Below, piece after piece: positions 60,353 through 64,000 of a DNA stretch of 64,000 nt. A program made the position numbers and the translations under genes. Source of the DNA: Lithospermum erythrorhizon (Eukaryota; Streptophyta; Magnoliopsida; Boraginales; Boraginaceae). The notes under the pieces were generated by a model, which did no database searches, had not been told where the DNA came from, and worked only from the letters and a program-made list of their open reading frames with translations. Position 1 is the stretch's first letter, and every line of letters begins with the position of its first letter. The stretch is taken from contig JADFUC010000359.1 in NCBI GenBank assembly GCA_019722365.1, forward strand, positions 1 through 64,000, written 5' to 3'.

Positions 60353-62704
60353 TTTTGGATTTTGTTGATTTCTTTGCTGCTTTTGGAGTTTGATGAGGTT
60401 GAATCAAGATCTCAATACTACTCTTGTCTGATGAAGGATATTTAGGATGTTTTTTGGTTAGGTTCGGTTCGGTCGGGTCTGGTCGTGTCTAACGAAATGG
60501 ATCGTTGTTCGTTAAGAAGCAAGTCGGATGGCACCACTTTTTAAAGAAACTGGATCGAGTGACCTCTTTATCAGTTATCATATATAATGAGCTCCAATTG
60601 GTCGAGGTCCATGTATCAGGGCTCAGCGGGTTGATGATAATCCATAATCGATAATCTGTCACACCTAGTTTAAAATCAGTTATTTTTTTATTAAAAGAGT
60701 GCTTGTGTATTATAAATGGGCACTCCACGAGTGGTGTCTGTGGTGTCTGTAGACTAACGATTGAGTTTGATCTAGTTTGACCACTTTAAAATTTTGAAAT
60801 TAAGAATCACTAAATTAGCCTTTTAAAAGTCACATGACACCCGTGATCTCATTAACACTACACTTAACAAACGTTTTAACAAAATTAACGAGAGTACCCA
60901 CTTTTTATTAATAAGTCGGGACTAGGACCCAAACATCAACATGTGTGATCGTCCGATCTTTTATTAATTTAAGCAACTTGCTTGAACTTATATTTCAAGT
61001 AATCATCAAATCGGTGTTGTGATAAGGACATTTTAATTACAGTATTTTAAGTAACTTAAGCAACTTGCTTGAACTAATCAAATCGATGTTGTAATAAGGA
61101 CATTTTAATTATAGTATAAAAATAGATGAAAATAAAAGTGAAATGTCACAATTACAATGCAATATGAAATATACAATTATTCTAATGTCTTTTGTTATCT
61201 ATTAACGTCTAGAGTTGTTAATAAGAAGATTCGACTCGAGTGAAGCGAGGCTCGAGACTTGACTTCCCGATCTATAATGAGCGAGGCCGCGGTTGGTATC
61301 TCAACGACTTTGAGCTTTGCATGCTAATCGAGTTTATATATATAAGTGTTTATATGTCAGTTAAAAATATTTTTAAAATTCTTCTTATTCTAGTTTGGCT
61401 AATTGGCTAAGGCTTACTTTTCTAACATAAGTGACCTGTAATGATATAGCTTATAAGTAGGTCGACTTTATAAGTTGTCAATTATTTTGTTTGCTTAATA
61501 TAACTTATAAGTTGATAGTTGATAAGAGAATCTTTTTTAGTTGTAGAAAGGGTATTAAAATGAGCATAAACGTCTACGTTTATATATTATTTTTATCTTT
61601 ATGATATAAATAAATTGGTAATTTAATATTTGAAATAATAAAAAATAACTATAACTAAAGAATTTTATTTCTGACTAAAATATACTAATATTTATTTATT
61701 TTTTTATTTTATTAAAGATTAAATATTTAAAAAGTTGATGTAGTAGAGGATAAATAAGGTATAAAGTTAAATGCTTGAGGGGTAATTAAGTAAATTCTTT
61801 GAGTGAATCGAAACATAAGTTGGAGCAAAAACGTTGGAAAAAAAGGTTAGGAATTGCTATTTTTTATTTGACTTATAGTTGATTTTGACCAAAAAGTTAG
61901 GGAATTCTTATTTTTTATTTCTGACTTATAAGTGATTTTGACAGCTTGATTCATTTTGGTAGAATCCAGAGCACATAAGTTGATTTTGACAAAAACTAAG
62001 CTTGTGAAACGCCTCACATATCTATTTTTACTATTTAATATGTTGTTTTAATTTTGTTATAAAATTTGAATATCACATGCGCTAAGAGATTTGTGGCTCT
62101 TAAATTTTTCATGTTGAATATAAAACCGAATTATCAATATACTATAAAACCCGAGCTGTATAAAATTAATGTGAGAGGCTTTTTGACGTTGCGTACTCGT
62201 AGTGCTTCCGTGCGCTTGTCTTTGGTGGTTTTTAGATCCGTGGGTTGATGGACTATCGTTTAAAATAAACTTCAACTATTTAGGTTGTCAAAAGGAGGAC
62301 AATGATGTAATTTATTCAATTTAGAGGGTCATTTATTTAGTGCTTTCCTTATTATGAGGAAAGAAATGATAATCTAGAATTAGAAGCTAGACCACCTGTT
62401 CCTCTCATCACCCTGCTTCATAGCACCCTAACCAGCTATACCTCGACCTCCCCCTACCTTTTCCATGGGTGTTATCTTCCATGCAAATTCAATCCTAACC
62501 AGCTTTAGGAAATGGTACTTCGATCGTGACGAAAGTGCACCTCAACCCTTGGATTTGTTCCTAACTGTGGACTGTTTCTTTTGCTTCCAACCTAACCAGA
62601 AGAAGACATTACTTTTATTTGCTTGGCTACCCTTAATTCAGGCTGGACTCTCAACTGCTCCCGTACCGTATTGTCTTCTTTTTGTCAAGTTGGACTGCAA
62701 TTTG
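60353..62704. other. intergenic: EMC3 upstream region and spacer
   Basis: The EMC3 promoter should lie just right of 60352; a GGTTCGGTTCGGTCGGGTC run is at about 60461-60480. The rest is AT-rich. Tandem duplications occur at 60971-61120 (a unit of 60-87 bp starting AAGCAACTTGCTTGAACT) and at about 61839-61945 (AGTTGATTTTGAC-type unit). No gene is seen. Confidence 0.5.
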
Positions 62705-62769
62705 TTCGATCCTGACCGTTGATTGTTCAATCGTGACCGTTGATTGTGGGGAATTTCTGTCTATATATA
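62705..62769 (+). promoter_or_regulatory. promoter-like segment: 21-bp duplication and TATA box
   Basis: TTCGATCCTGACCGTTGATTG (62705-62725) is followed directly by a copy with two changes (62726-62746). Each holds CCGTTG, a MYB-type CNGTTR core. A TATATATA box lies 15 bp further on (62762-62769), a normal promoter arrangement for a + strand gene. Confidence 0.45.
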
Positions 62770-63472
62770 CGCTATTTGGCTACCAATTAAGGTTTGGTTT
62801 TTAGTTTTTTCCATCTCAATATTATTCTAAACGGTATTGTTTCGTCCACTATTATTTTCTTTTTGGTTTACTTTGATCAATGATATTTGCATTATGTTGT
62901 TATGTGAAATTTCTTGTTATTATAAATTGGTCCATCAATTTTGATGATTGTGTTTATGTTTGGTCACTATCAACGAAAATTAGGAAGAGTATTAAAATTA
63001 TGGTATTTATTAATGGTGGACCTAATATTTGTTTGTGTTTTGTTTGTTGTGGTGGATTAAATTTTCAGTAATTTGGAATATCATAAAGTTAAGACTTATT
63101 TCAAAACTGAACTATATACAAATTACAAATGTAGGTTTCTTGTTTTCATTTTTAAGAGTCATAGATGATTGTATTTTCGATTGCCCTAATAGTTGCTTAT
63201 TGTTATGCTGATTAAGCCCTTATAAGGTGTGAGATAATTTGTGATTATATGTCTGCTTTACTTTCTATTATTGGTAACGTGTTATCTTATTTGCGGTTAA
63301 CTTGTTCCCCATAAATGTGTTGTTCACTCTGAATGTCATGAAACTATGTAGAGTTTTTAGGCTTCTGGAAGTATTATAAAAGCTATAATGCAGCCACTGG
63401 ATTTGACCATTTGTACTACTCTATATATGTTATTGCTCCAACAGGTTCATCTTACTATCATTTGTTTCAAGA

Positions 63473-63868
63473 ATGGAAGAACAAACTCTCTTAATACCTC
63501 AGATAGAAATAGGTAATGAAAACTGGATAGCTACGGTGACTATTATTGAAGATATGCCAGTACTTACAAGCCGGCTCTCAGAGATCTTTTCCTTTGGAAG
63601 ATGCAGGAGGCGAGACAATCAACCTATTGATATTGGAAGACCCAGCGGTTCTTCCAATGTATATTCTGGGTCAATGGAATTCATAAGACTCAATCAGGAA
63701 TTTCAAAGCGTTATGTGGTTGTCGATGGTGGTAAAACAATATACATAATTTTATTTTATAATGTTCTGCAAATAGCACTTACCCAATTTAGATATAACTA
63801 GCTTATTATGGGGTTTTTGTCAGGGAAATGAAATGCTAGCAGTTGCTTTTGATGCTGTAACTCAGTAA
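63473..63868 (+). CDS. hypothetical two-exon protein, function unknown
   Basis: A possible model: exon 63473-63730 (donor GTG|GTAAAA) and exon 63824-63868 (acceptor TTTTTGTCAG) join in phase to 100 residues ending in TAA. The start ATG lies 28 nt after an acceptor-like CTCCAACAG (63436-63444), so a 5' UTR intron from a promoter near 62762 is plausible. The product starts MEEQTLLIPQIEIGNENWIA and contains a basic FGRCRRRDNQ stretch. There is no signal peptide or membrane segment, and I recognise no family. It may be part of a larger gene that continues past 64000, or a non-coding coincidence. Confidence 0.3.
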
Positions 63869-64000
63869 CTAACACGTTGCAGCTATTTAATGTTTCAAGA
63901 TCTGGAATGAAACTCGGTATCTTCTGAGTATCAATAATAGGTACTAACAAACTTCAATGGGTCACTACCTTGTACGCCAACGTTGATAAGGCCTATGCCC

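Overview
This is a window of flowering-plant nuclear DNA, most likely from a eudicot. The base composition is AT-rich, the genes have introns with GT-AG boundaries, and relics of LTR retrotransposons, Stowaway-like, hAT, Mutator and Helitron elements and an RTE-clade LINE are interleaved with a few genes. I cannot name the species. No bacterial, organellar or CRISPR-like feature was seen.

Three genes can be reconstructed with confidence. (1) A UPL5-type HECT E3 ubiquitin ligase lies on the + strand at 17211-24447, in three exons giving 877 residues, with an N-terminal ubiquitin-like domain and a C-terminal HECT domain. (2) A small acidic Glu/Ala/Val/Pro-rich protein resembling fruit protein pKIWI501 lies on the - strand at 32804-31601, in two exons giving 154 residues. 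(3) EMC3, the Oxa1-family insertase subunit of the ER membrane protein complex, lies on the - strand at 60352-55882, in eight exons giving 246 residues. A possible fourth, unrecognised two-exon gene starts near the right edge (63473-63868). The genes do not form an operon or a visible functional cluster.

Layout. 1-5600: a chained, internally deleted Ty1/copia relic with two diverged LTRs. 5600-6120: a FAR1-type DNA-binding-domain fragment next to the second LTR. 8560-16585: a decayed 8-kb copia element with both LTRs. 16586-17210: a MITE and the UPL5 leader, with a minimal uORF whose stop overlaps the UPL5 start. 17211-24447: UPL5, with a hAT MITE in intron 1 and an antisense RTE fragment in intron 2. 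24448-27048: AT-rich spacer. 27049-30069: a long LTR-like repeat on the - strand containing an uninterrupted 952-nt T tract. 31601-32804: pKIWI501-like gene. 33748-34222: a short Helitron. 34512-36954: about four tandem copies of a ~630-bp unit. 37441-39490: a T/G-rich region with good splice signals but no long frame. 40-47 kb: AT-rich spacer with a PIF/Harbinger remnant, short tandem repeats and a Mutator-type MITE with a 9-bp target duplication. 47.5-54.6 kb: two more relatives of the 27-30 kb repeat and a solo copia LTR. 55882-60352: EMC3, with MITEs in introns 1 and 7. 60.4-62.7 kb: spacer. 62.7-64 kb: promoter-like sequence and the hypothetical gene.

I see no undescribed multi-gene system. 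The most unusual items are the pure 952-nt homopolymer, the ~630-bp tandem array, the Mutator-type element with a GC-rich core, the stop/start-overlapping uORF of UPL5, and an excess of GTTCG splice donors.
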